The notes under the pieces are model-generated. The model was not told the origin of the DNA and made no database searches. It worked only from the letters and a program-made list of their open reading frames with translations. 64,000 bases of DNA, from NCBI GenBank assembly GCA_029263015.1, contig JAJCYI010000198.1:1-64000 (forward strand). The letters run 5' to 3'. The translations under genes were made by a program, and so were the position numbers. Of this stretch, positions 28,519 to 36,688 are shown one piece after another. Each line of letters begins with the position of its first letter. Position 1 is the stretch's first letter. Source of the stretch: Saprospiraceae bacterium. Its GTDB lineage: Bacteria; Bacteroidota; Bacteroidia; Chitinophagales; Saprospiraceae.

Positions 28519-28655
28519 ACATCAGTCAGGTCAAAAAGAATGGGATTCGGATTGCCAAAAGGTAACCCGAATTCCCCATTCCTAACCCATTCAAATATAT
28601 CTTTAGTGGAGGGAATTATCAGAGTTGAAGAATAAAGGTAGTGAAGGATTTCAAA

Positions 28656-28781
28656 TCAAAAAAATACTACCTTCAAAAAACACCCTAACAACCACAAGAA
28701 CCCCATAGCTACTGCTGCTATTTCCAGTAACCGCTCCTTTTGGGAGAGTTCTATTTTGTTATTTTCTTTGTTTAGTTTCAT
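28656..28781 (-). CDS. Small membrane protein, 41 residues
   Basis: ATG at 28781 to TGA at 28656-28658. The N-terminal ~20 residues are charged (KLNKENNK, then SQKERLLE); the rest is one hydrophobic segment (IAAVAMGFLWLLGCFLKVVF). This is the pattern of a genuine single-pass small protein and not of a random frame. It lies inside the polysaccharide locus, same strand, between the glycosyltransferase and the ligase. An AAGGTAGT/ACTACCTT inverted repeat (28635-28642 and 28666-28673) overlaps its 3' end. Function is unknown; it may be an accessory subunit of the export machinery. Confidence 0.55.
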   Translation of the reverse strand: MKLNKENNKIELSQKERLLEIAAVAMGFLWLLGCFLKVVFF

Positions 28782-28806
28782 TAGTGGATTAGTGATTCGT
28801 TGAATC

Positions 28807-28944
28807 ATACTACATAGACATTAGATGATAGATTTTTAGACATTAGACTATTTCAAACGTATAAATTAATAAAGATCAATGACTTATGGATTTAATGGCG
28901 TCTAATGTCTATCGTCTAATTGTCTAATGTCCAGTAGTATGTAG
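28807..28944. repeat. Tandem-repeat hairpin (GACATTAGA word)
   Basis: The left arm (28807-28848) starts ATACTACATAGACATTAGAT; the right arm (28900-28944) ends TCTAATGTCCAGTAGTATG. The arms are complementary over about 40 bp, with a 50-nt centre. TAGTGATTCGTT also occurs directly outside both arms (about 28790 and 28950) as a direct repeat. Confidence 0.7.
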
Positions 28945-29005
28945 TTGAATAGTGATTCGTTCCTAATGCCATGATTATCGATGATTTATAACCACAATGC
29001 ACCAC

Positions 29006-30250
29006 TCAATAACTCATAACTGTTTTACTTCCAATCCCTTTCCCCAGTTGATTTTCCACCACTTCCCAAAACTCGTTGACTCTTTCTTTCCAGGTATTAG
29101 CCTTAGCCGTTGCTACCCGTTGGGCTACCAATCCAGAGCTATCTTCGGCAATGGCCCGGTCGATTAATTTTACAAAATGGTCACTATTCTGGGCGATGTA
29201 AACATCAGCAGCAAAGCCCCTTATGTCTTCTGAAAAATCCGTTGCCACCACCGGTTTGCCTGCGGCAAGGTACTCATTGATTTTTAGAGGGTAAATGCTC
29301 GCCGTCAATTTATTGAGCAAAAACGGGATAACCGTCACATCAAAATGTTGCAAAAATGCTGGGAGTTTGGTAATGTGTTTGCCCCCGGTAAAAATAACAT
29401 TGGGCATTTTATCCAAATCATGTTCGATGTAATCATTGCTGTTGAGCGGCCCTACCATCACCAATGTTTTGTCAGGGTGTTCCAGCGCAATTTTTTTAAA
29501 AAGCGGGTAATCCAGCCGCACTTCATTGATATTGCCAGTGAAACCAATAATCTTACCCTTTACTCCCTCCAGTTCCTTTGGTTTTGGCAGTGGCCCTTGC
29601 ACTGCTTTTTCGAATATCGAAATATCCACCGCATTGTGCAGGATATGGGTATTGGGATTAAGGTGATTTTTCATCCGAAACAAATTCCGTGAAGTCACGA
29701 ATGCAATATCAGCCTCAGCCATAATGCCTTCCTCCAACCTTGCACCATGTTTGGCCGTATATTTATCCTCGTTCATATCATCAATACAGGTATAAACATT
29801 CAGCACCGGATTGAACTCATTTTTTGGTAAAACGCCTGCAAAATAAGGATTGAAACAGTTCAAGTATATGTAATTGCTTAGATTGTAATCTTTAATGACC
29901 TGTTTGACCGTATTCAAAATGATGCGGTTATTAAATTCATAAAATCGCTGGTAATTCTTTCCTTCTTTCAGCCAATTGATCGGTAAGGTAAGCGGCGGCT
30001 GCACCCCCACCACATTCGGGAGGTTCGGTACCGTTTCATATCTCATCCTGTTCAGCAGTAAGTCAGTCCGCCGTTCTTTCACCATCGGGTCGTTCCAATT
30101 GGTCACAAAATCCTTTACCGAATAAGGATGGTTGATGTAAAAAACACGGTTGTTTTTTGCAAACTCCTTGGTAAAGGACAGCGATACCGAGGAATAAGCA
30201 TTGTCCCACGGAAACAAACTGAAATAGATTATGTCGAGGCCTGATCGCAT
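29006..30250 (-). CDS. Glycosyltransferase, GT-B fold (family 1/4 type)
   Basis: A 414-residue cytoplasmic protein. The C-terminal half has the GT-B nucleotide-sugar signature: GFTGNINEVRLDY near 236, the VMVGPLN strand, then PLKINEYLAAGKPVVATDF near 322-340 with the donor-binding Glu. The N-terminal half begins with IIYFSLFPWD, a usual acceptor-domain strand. It lies 32 bp downstream of the methyltransferase and adds a sugar to the lipid-linked repeat unit of the polysaccharide locus. Donor and linkage are not predictable. Confidence 0.85.
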   Translation of the reverse strand: MRSGLDIIYFSLFPWDNAYSSVSLSFTKEFAKNNRVFYINHPYSVKDFVTNWNDPMVKERRTDLLLNRMRYETVPNLPNVVGVQPPLTLPINWLKEGKNYQRFYEFNNRIILNTVKQVIKDYNLSNYIYLNCFNPYFAGVLPKNEFNPVLNVYTCIDDMNEDKYTAKHGARLEEGIMAEADIAFVTSRNLFRMKNHLNPNTHILHNAVDISIFEKAVQGPLPKPKELEGVKGKIIGFTGNINEVRLDYPLFKKIALEHPDKTLVMVGPLNSNDYIEHDLDKMPNVIFTGGKHITKLPAFLQHFDVTVIPFLLNKLTASIYPLKINEYLAAGKPVVATDFSEDIRGFAADVYIAQNSDHFVKLIDRAIAEDSSGLVAQRVATAKANTWKERVNEFWEVVENQLGKGIGSKTVMSY

Positions 30251-30282
30251 TGGTTGACTTGTTTTTGGTTCTAGGTTTGGGG

Positions 30283-31053
30283 TTAGTTTTTTAGCAAGAC
30301 AAACTCTTTTGTGATTAAATAATCGAGCGGGAAAACCCGCAGGTTAATATTGGAAAGTCCTGGCATCCGGTTAATGATGCTGTGGCTTTTCCGGAATACA
30401 GCTTTCAGGCAACTTGGCTCAATAGCTTCCATCAGCTTTTCATGGGTCAAGTGGTTCAGCCCTTTGTATGCTTCCAACAGGTCGCTTTCTTCCTCTCCGA
30501 CAATTGCACGGTTGTTTTTTTCAATCAGTTTTAAGAGAGTTCGCTCAGGCAGGTACTGGCACCATGGAATGCCAACGACATGGCTGACATGTGATGCATA
30601 AGGGCTTTTCCAGGGCGGATAGGAAACAAATATGCCACCGTCCACAGCGAGCGATTTTTTCAACTCAACAAATATTTTTTTCAAAATAGGTAATTGGATA
30701 TGTTCTGCCACATCGTTCAAAACGATGAAATCAAACTTGCCTTCAAATGGCCTATCCAGCACATTTCGGACTTCAAATCCCACATTGGGGAGATGGTGCC
30801 GGCTTTTCAGGTCAGTAGCGATCCTGATATGGTGGCTATCGATATCCACGCCATGAACTTCACAATCAAAATTTTGGGCATACCAAAGACTCATACCACC
30901 CATGCCGCACCCAAAATCGAGGATCTTTTTTCCGTCCAGGTTGAATTTAGTACGAATCAGTTCCTTATCAACTTTAAGGTGGTTGGCCGTTTCGTCCATG
31001 AAATTCTGCTCGGCATAAGTTATCCCTTCATCATATAAAGCTTGTGTTATCAT
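30283..31053 (-). CDS. Class I SAM-dependent methyltransferase
   Basis: A 256-residue protein with motif I LDFGCGMGG (45-53), the acidic VDID after strand 2 and FIVLNDVAEHI, the motif IV region. The C-terminal ~90 residues are family-specific. In a polysaccharide locus it probably methylates a sugar or a lipid-linked intermediate, possibly as a chain-end cap. It is followed closely by the glycosyltransferase gene. Confidence 0.85.
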   Translation of the reverse strand: MITQALYDEGITYAEQNFMDETANHLKVDKELIRTKFNLDGKKILDFGCGMGGMSLWYAQNFDCEVHGVDIDSHHIRIATDLKSRHHLPNVGFEVRNVLDRPFEGKFDFIVLNDVAEHIQLPILKKIFVELKKSLAVDGGIFVSYPPWKSPYASHVSHVVGIPWCQYLPERTLLKLIEKNNRAIVGEEESDLLEAYKGLNHLTHEKLMEAIEPSCLKAVFRKSHSIINRMPGLSNINLRVFPLDYLITKEFVLLKN

Positions 31054-31088
31054 AATTGTCTGTCAATTGTTTGTTTCAATAAATGTTA

Positions 31089-31161
31089 GCGCAGGACTGT
31101 GTCGCTGGCGCAGGACTGTGTCCTGTGCTGAACATGTCACAGGACACAGTCCTGCGCCAGC
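31089..31161. repeat. 24-bp perfect inverted repeat with adjacent direct copy
   Basis: The stem arms lie at 31104-31127 and 31138-31161 (left starts GCTGGCGCAGGACTGTGTCC), perfectly complementary, with a 10-nt loop. The word GCGCAGGACTGTGTC also occurs directly before the left arm (31089-31103). It lies between the flippase stop and the methyltransferase start. Confidence 0.75.
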
Positions 31162-31179
31162 AGAGTATGATTTGCACCT

Positions 31180-31215
31180 CATCATTCATCATTCATCATT
31201 CATCATTCATCACTC
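31180..31215. repeat. 7-bp tandem repeat ATCATTC x5 at the flippase stop
   Basis: Five consecutive ATCATTC units, the last one altered to ATCACTC, running into the flippase stop codon (31214-31216). Copy number could vary by slippage without affecting the protein. Confidence 0.7.
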
Positions 31216-32590
31216 AAACTTCTCCCCGCACAGCTTCCTTTGTAGCAGCAGCCAAATTACCGTTACGGAGGCCTTTCATTCCAAATAAAAACAGTTGTTT
31301 GTAAAAACCCATCATATAACCAATTGGCCTTAAAGTATTCACATTGAAATGTTTATGTAAATAAATTTGCATTAATACAAAGGTGGCGATGTATGCTGTA
31401 AGCGTTCCGACCGCCGCCCCATAAACGCCCCACAAGTTGATAAATACCAAGTTGGAGACAATCGTAAATGCCAGGCTCATCAAGGTATAAATAAAATTCA
31501 CCCTCGGTTTCCCAATGCTGTCGAGCACCGTCCCAAACTGCACAATATATGGCAGCACCAGACCAAAAAATATAGTGATCCGCAACACATTGCCCCACCC
31601 TCCATATTCGTCACCTGCCACCAGAACGATGATCCAATCAGCAAATAGCAATACAAATAAAACTGCTGGAACCATGAATGCAAGGATTGCTCCCACTGCT
31701 TTTTCATATAGGGTTTTTACAGCTTCTTTCCCCTCTTTTGAGCGACGAGCGCTTTGCGGGAACAATATGTTGGCCATGCTGGCTGTGGGGACATCGGTCA
31801 AATTAGTTACCTTGATGGCTGCCTCATAAATCGCCACTGCTATGATCCCTCCGGCTGGTAATGCGCCCAACAATAGTTTATCAACACTTTTGTAAAGCTG
31901 GGCACTGAAGTTGGTACCAAATACATATTTACCAAAACGGAATAATTCCCTGATCCAATGCCAATCAACGCTGTTGCTGAAGCGGGTATATTTTTTTGCA
32001 AAAAATACTGAGACCATAGAAGCTGCAAATGCTGCTGCTAATTGACAGAGCGCCAAATTGACCAACTTTATTTCTGTATTACTGAAATACATTAAGGCAA
32101 TATATGCGAAAATGACCCCACCTTTTACTGCATTTCCCCAAAAAATACCCTTAAAATCAAGGTTGGCTTGCTGGATGTAATTGCCCTGGAAAAAGGGGAT
32201 CAACAGGACTGTTGTAAAACAATATATTCTTAGAAGATCAGCTATCAGGGGGGATTCCAACCAAATGCTGACCGGATTTGAAATGAGCAGCAAGACTACA
32301 ATAATGACCCCTGTCAGAATCAGGTTGAGCACCAAGGAAGCAGTCGTTATTTGTCCTATTTCCTCGTCATCTTTACTGGTTGTCAGGTATTTAACAAGTG
32401 CATTTTGCAATAAACCAATCCGACCTACTTCCAAAATGGAAGTAATGGTCAGGAACAAAACCCAAACCCCGAACACCTCCTGGCTCAATGCTCGGAACAG
32501 TATCACCCCTGCCCCAAATCCAAAAACCAGGGCGGTTGCCTTTTCCAACAATGTATAGAACCCCGAACGGAGCCAGTATGCATTTTTCAC
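31214..32590 (-). CDS. Polysaccharide flippase (Wzx/MATE-like)
   Basis: A membrane protein of about 458 residues with around 12-14 segments, of the oligosaccharide flippase family (GFYTLLEKATALVFGFGAG at the start). The frame is open to an ATG at 32725, but the first 45 residues would be encoded by the CAATTCTC repeat hairpin. The first sensible start is GTG 32590 (VKNAYWLRSG). It should flip lipid-linked repeat units across the inner membrane for the Wzy-like protein at 26915. It follows the Wzz/kinase-like gene. Confidence 0.87.
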   Translation of the reverse strand: MKNAYWLRSGFYTLLEKATALVFGFGAGVILFRALSQEVFGVWVLFLTITSILEVGRIGLLQNALVKYLTTSKDDEEIGQITTASLVLNLILTGVIIVVLLLISNPVSIWLESPLIADLLRIYCFTTVLLIPFFQGNYIQQANLDFKGIFWGNAVKGGVIFAYIALMYFSNTEIKLVNLALCQLAAAFAASMVSVFFAKKYTRFSNSVDWHWIRELFRFGKYVFGTNFSAQLYKSVDKLLLGALPAGGIIAVAIYEAAIKVTNLTDVPTASMANILFPQSARRSKEGKEAVKTLYEKAVGAILAFMVPAVLFVLLFADWIIVLVAGDEYGGWGNVLRITIFFGLVLPYIVQFGTVLDSIGKPRVNFIYTLMSLAFTIVSNLVFINLWGVYGAAVGTLTAYIATFVLMQIYLHKHFNVNTLRPIGYMMGFYKQLFLFGMKGLRNGNLAAATKEAVRGEV

Positions 32591-32604
32591 AGAATGGGTT
32601 TGGT

Positions 32605-32736
32605 GGAATTGAAAATGGAGAATTGAGAATGACCCAAAAAATGGACAGGCCAAAATTGATTGCAAACTCTGATGTGTTAAATGTACATCCCGTCCATCCC
32701 CCAATATCTGGTTCTCAATTCTCAATTCTCAATTCC
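32605..32736. repeat. Tandem-repeat hairpin (GAGAATTG / CAATTCTC words)
   Basis: The left arm (32605-32633) is GGAATTGAAAATGGAGAATT; the right arm (32710-32736) is GTTCTCAATTCTCAATTCTC, about 76 nt apart. It occupies the whole space between the Wzz/kinase-like stop and the GTG start of the flippase. It uses the same words as the hairpin at 13531. Confidence 0.65.
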
Positions 32737-32740
32737 CTTC

Positions 32741-34981
32741 TTATATATTCTTCAAATCAATATTGTTCAAAATCCCTCCAAACATCTTTCCATTCATGGT
32801 ATTTAGATATCCGAGGGTACTCTTATCTACATTGCCAACAGGGGATTCGGCGGAAAAAACGACTGCAAGTTTTTCGACATATGGAAGGAGTTCCCGGGCA
32901 TCAGAGAATTTGTTCATGGCCGCTGCTTCCATAAATATGAAGTCGTATTTAGTGCTATAACTAACCATTATTTTATGGAAATCCTTGCCTGCCATTACCT
33001 CGGAAGGGCTTTGGCTTCCGCCCTTATTGGCCACTATGTCAATGTTTTTCAGATTGGGGTCATTTCTATTCGAGCCAGCTGGCCAAGCCAATCTTTTCTT
33101 ATTTGAGCTAAATGCCAAACCTTGTTTTGGTGTAATGGTCGTGATCTCAAAAAACGACTTTCCCTGGTGGTCAGAAAGTGTGTTGTTTTTAAAATTGGTA
33201 TCAATAATCAGGATCTTTTTATCATTAAGGCTCAGTGCATAGGCCAGCAAAGTGATGAGGAAAGACTTTCCCTCTTGCTCCTTGGGGCTTACAAACAAAA
33301 AGGATTTGGCCCCTGACGTTTCGATTGCAGTCCGGATTTTTCGGATATTTTCTTTGAAATATTCCAGCTCATTATCCTTTTGAACATTTGAGAACAGGGC
33401 TTGGAGATCCACTTTTTTAGCCGCCACTTTGTTCACGTATCCGACCAAAGGGATTCGGGTTATCTGCTGAAATTGACCTGGGGTGGAAATACTGGTATCC
33501 ACAAATGCCAATAAAAACAAGAAGATACTGGCGAGCGAACCTCCAGCGACCCCAGCAAATGCTGCAAAAACGGCTCTGTTTTTAGACTCTGGCTCTGTTG
33601 GCAATTCAACAGGTTCTGTTATCATCAACGGACTTTCAGTACCATCTGCATGGAGCTTCGCTTCTTCATATTCCGTTCTTATTTTCCGGTACTCCCGATC
33701 AAGTCGGTCTTTTTCTGTCTCAAGGTTATAGAGGTAGTTGTCATTCACAAGGAGGTTATAGGCCCGGTCTTTAAGTACCACAATTTTTTTGCTATATGAC
33801 TTTTGCGCTTCTTGCGCTAAATCCAATTCCAATTTGAGGTCAAGATGTCTTTTGACCAAATCTTTCAACTTATCATCTATGGTCTGCCTTTCACTTTTAG
33901 GGGTAGCAGCTAACGATTTTTCCATTATCCTGGACCATTTCTCTTTCAAAACCTCCAACTGTTGCTCAAACCCTTTATTGTTCTTTTGTCCAGCCACACG
34001 TCGTTCTACCAGTTGGGATTGCAATTTTGAAATCTGGGCCTTCAAGTTTATGTATTCCTCATTGAAAACAACTTGGTTGTATGCTTGATTGGCAGTGATC
34101 TTGTTGTATTCAAATATCTGTTTCTCAAGGAATTGGATGTTCCGCTGCAAACTTGGAATGGATTGGTTGGTCTCCTGCAACCTCAACTCCAGTTCCCTTT
34201 GCTGTGAAATGACCGTTTCACTCTGAGTGGATACATCCACGAGACCGTTCTGTGTTTTATAATTATTAAGCTCAATAATGATTGAATCAAGGTCTCGTTT
34301 CCTTTCCCTTAGCTTGTTTTGATTGAACTCTAGGGTTGCTTTTTCATCACTTGAAAGATCATCTTCGTGTTGTTTCAAGAACTCTATGATAAAAGTATTG
34401 ATCGCAAAGAATGAGAGTTCGGGGTTTTCTGATTCAAAACCCACACTGAGGTAGTCTGTCTCCCCTATCCTGTTTACTTCCAATTTTTTGATGATGCTTT
34501 GATAATCATAGCCAAATGCTTCGGCAAGACGAGGATCAGGTTTCGGTGGTTTTGGCTTGGAATTCAGGCTGGAATCGGTCAGGTTAGCTTTGAGCTTGAG
34601 CGCGATATTATTTAGCTCGGTTTGTGAAAGATCGGAATCCCCGTATTCAGGTCGGCGGAATGGCTTTTCAGATATACCATCCACCAATAAGTCGTGAGCA
34701 AGCAGCCTTTCAGTCAGGGTTTTGATATGACCCCTTGATTTCATTTTTTCGATCAAGCCGCTGAAACTACTTTCTATTTGGAATTGCTGGATAAACGGAT
34801 TGTCCCGCTGGAGGCTGACGCCTTTGTAGTCTATGATACCAGTTGAAATGACAGATTCTGCCTTATAGGTATCGGGAAGTTTGCCAATGAAGAACCAAGT
34901 TGCTACCGCAGAAACCAACGCGACCGCTAGTAACAACCATTTCCTCCTTAATAGGATGTTTAGCAAATAACTTAAATCCAT
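32741..34981 (-). CDS. Wzz/GumC-type chain-length protein with degenerate BY-kinase domain
   Basis: A 746-residue protein. It has membrane segments near 14-32 and 478-498, a periplasmic Wzz domain with long coiled coil between them (about 200-460) and a cytoplasmic P-loop domain (about 535-746). The Walker A-like SPKEQEGKS is intact. Walker A' reads IIDTNF where active tyrosine kinases have IDxD, and Walker B reads FIFMEAA where they have a catalytic Asp. There is no C-terminal tyrosine cluster. It therefore probably controls chain length without autophosphorylation. It is first in the minus-strand polysaccharide locus. Confidence 0.88.
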   Translation of the reverse strand: MDLSYLLNILLRRKWLLLAVALVSAVATWFFIGKLPDTYKAESVISTGIIDYKGVSLQRDNPFIQQFQIESSFSGLIEKMKSRGHIKTLTERLLAHDLLVDGISEKPFRRPEYGDSDLSQTELNNIALKLKANLTDSSLNSKPKPPKPDPRLAEAFGYDYQSIIKKLEVNRIGETDYLSVGFESENPELSFFAINTFIIEFLKQHEDDLSSDEKATLEFNQNKLRERKRDLDSIIIELNNYKTQNGLVDVSTQSETVISQQRELELRLQETNQSIPSLQRNIQFLEKQIFEYNKITANQAYNQVVFNEEYINLKAQISKLQSQLVERRVAGQKNNKGFEQQLEVLKEKWSRIMEKSLAATPKSERQTIDDKLKDLVKRHLDLKLELDLAQEAQKSYSKKIVVLKDRAYNLLVNDNYLYNLETEKDRLDREYRKIRTEYEEAKLHADGTESPLMITEPVELPTEPESKNRAVFAAFAGVAGGSLASIFLFLLAFVDTSISTPGQFQQITRIPLVGYVNKVAAKKVDLQALFSNVQKDNELEYFKENIRKIRTAIETSGAKSFLFVSPKEQEGKSFLITLLAYALSLNDKKILIIDTNFKNNTLSDHQGKSFFEITTITPKQGLAFSSNKKRLAWPAGSNRNDPNLKNIDIVANKGGSQSPSEVMAGKDFHKIMVSYSTKYDFIFMEAAAMNKFSDARELLPYVEKLAVVFSAESPVGNVDKSTLGYLNTMNGKMFGGILNNIDLKNI

Positions 34982-35219
34982 AGTGATTGTGTAAGTTTTC
35001 TCAAAAAAATAGTGCCCTAATAAAATGTGTGTAGTTGTGTAGTATCGAATGATCTAAGCCATAGGGCTTGCAATAATATTAGCCAGGAAAATTTACAAAG
35101 GGAATTTTGACGAACTAAGAAGGGGAATTAGATTTTGCTTATTCAGCGCTGCAAAGTTAAGTAAAAAAACAATGCAAAGAAAGGGGGTGGAGAAATTTAC
35201 GCAAGGATAATCTACTGGA

Positions 35220-35262
35220 CATTAGACATTTAGACAATAGACATTAGACATTAGATAATACA
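35220..35262. repeat. GACATTAGA tandem repeat, single arm
   Basis: The words GACATTAGACA and GACAATAG repeat over about 40 bp, using the same vocabulary as the hairpin at 28807. The surrounding region 34982-35761, upstream of the polysaccharide locus, holds this repeat and the two hairpins below. No further gene was recognised there. Confidence 0.5.
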
Positions 35263-35408
35263 GCATTCATAAGTAGCTGATTTTTAAAAATTTATTCTTT
35301 TGAAATAGTCTAAGCAGCATGGCTTTGTGTTACTAAGGTTGCACCAGCCATCGGCTATACTTCCCCCTAATTGCAATAGCCGCAGAGCGGCGCAACATTA
35401 GTAGGTAT

Positions 35409-35437
35409 TAAAAAAAGCGGCACCAAAGGGTGCCGCC
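35409..35437 (-). terminator. Rho-independent terminator, minus strand
   Basis: The stem GCGGCACC/GGTGCCGC (35417-35424 and 35429-35436) has a 4-nt loop. Read on the minus strand it is followed by a run of seven T. It would stop transcripts leaving the T9SS-protein gene at 35762, before the polysaccharide locus. Confidence 0.75.
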
Positions 35438-35698
35438 TAAAATAGACAGAGATTCTTTTTAGCCAAGGCTAAATGCCTTCTCTGTTCTCCCTCTCATTTT
35501 TCTTGCGGTATTGGGATAAGTTATTGATTTCTTATTGGGGTTCAGGAGTTATTTCCACTGGTTGAATTAGGGCAAACCGATCACTACGTACTGGGATGGC
35601 CTGGCACGGATTATTTGTTCAAGTGGTAGATTATGCCAGAGACAACAGACCTGCTGCCTCCGACATAGATCATTCCTTATTTGTGAATGTTATGATTT

Positions 35699-35757
35699 TA
35701 GGATCGTTTAAAAAATAACTTAGACAATAGAACGAAGTGATTTTTTAAACGATCCTA
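35699..35757 (-). terminator. Long hairpin directly after the 35762 gene
   Basis: The ends TAGGATCGTTTAAAAAAT and ATTTTTTAAACGATCCTA are inverted repeats, and the 59-bp palindrome begins 4 bp after the stop codon of the T9SS-protein gene. The A/T-rich stem makes a bidirectional terminator or an mRNA-end stabiliser likely. It may also be a short relative of the ~158-bp palindromic elements. Confidence 0.6.
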
Positions 35758-35761
35758 GCTT

Positions 35762-36595
35762 CTACTGCTTGGTCACCTTATCAAGGTTGATTTCCCAATC
35801 TTCACTGACTAGGTAAAGGAAATAACTGGCAGCAGGATAGCTGTCGATTACCAGCCTTTTAGTGTTTTTGCCATTGATGATGGAAAATGGCTCAGCCAGA
35901 ATCAATTTCCCAGTGGCATCTACCATTTGGATCATGGCTTCCTGAGAGTCACCTTCCCAATCCACTTCCACGTTTACAAAATCCACTGCTGGATTTGGGA
36001 AAACCCGGAATTCTGAAAAACCAAACTCTTCAGCAGTTGAAGTTGGGTTCTCAGGGTCGCAGCTGACGAGACCCCCATTGTAAAGGCCGTTGTATGCCTC
36101 GCCACCAGCACCCAGTATGGTCAGTGAGTTACCGATATTGGCATTTTCACTGTTTGGTGGCATGAATGGATCTTCTTCATTGTTGACCAAGTAGATTTTT
36201 CCAGTGCAGCCGTAAGCATTTTGGAAGCTGAACAAAGGCAGTTCCTTGCCTTCCTCATAGTCTGGGTAACCCAGCCCGTCCATCTGCAAAGCGAATGAAA
36301 TGTAGTCATACTCGGGCGCCTCTTGTGGCGCTTCGTTTTTGGAATTGGCCTCCCATTTCATCCCAACCAAAAGGTTTTCAATGTCAACCGCGATAAACTC
36401 GTTGGCTGGCACTCTGATTGTCACTTGGCCGGTGCCGGTGATGTTTTGTGGTTCGGTGTAAGTTGCCTGCGGAACTACGGATACAATGTAACGCTCTGTA
36501 TCGAAATCAAAACCAATTTTGAATTTGACTTGAGCATTCACGTTGTAACCTGTAAAAAGGAAGGCTAATAGTAGAAGCTGATTTAATCTTTTCAT
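35762..36595 (-). CDS. Secreted protein with T9SS type A sorting domain
   Basis: A 277-residue protein with a signal peptide (to about residue 21). A beta domain (about 22-175) is followed by a C-terminal T9SS sorting domain (about 195-277) that starts at FRVFPNPAVDFVNVEV. The beta domain is related to the N-terminal domain of the giant protein next door: both have YDYIS-A-L, then LF, a Cys-Gly segment and DPF-PNS. It is exported by the type IX system and probably anchored on the cell surface. Co-orientation with the 2858-residue gene suggests a shared assembly. Confidence 0.88.
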   Translation of the reverse strand: MKRLNQLLLLAFLFTGYNVNAQVKFKIGFDFDTERYIVSVVPQATYTEPQNITGTGQVTIRVPANEFIAVDIENLLVGMKWEANSKNEAPQEAPEYDYISFALQMDGLGYPDYEEGKELPLFSFQNAYGCTGKIYLVNNEEDPFMPPNSENANIGNSLTILGAGGEAYNGLYNGGLVSCDPENPTSTAEEFGFSEFRVFPNPAVDFVNVEVDWEGDSQEAMIQMVDATGKLILAEPFSIINGKNTKRLVIDSYPAASYFLYLVSEDWEINLDKVTKQ

Positions 36596-36688
36596 TGTGC
36601 TAAATTTTTTGTTTTATTTTTCAAAATTGATATTGGGCAGCTGGTTTGGCAGCGTAAGCCTCTGCCAAACCAGCTTGCGATTAACTTT

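Noticed and set aside
28413-28944. Possible CRISPR array in the 28.4-28.9 kb repeats
   Set aside because: The words are 7-12 bp, imperfect and without unique spacers of constant length. They form inverted arms instead.
32591-32725. N-terminal 45-residue extension of the flippase
   Set aside because: It would be encoded by the CAATTCTC repeat hairpin; the family start fits GTG 32590.
34982-35761. tRNA or other RNA gene in the large gap before the polysaccharide locus
   Set aside because: No cloverleaf or T-loop motif was seen by eye; only a repeat, a terminator and one hairpin are supported. A tRNAscan/Rfam search would settle it.
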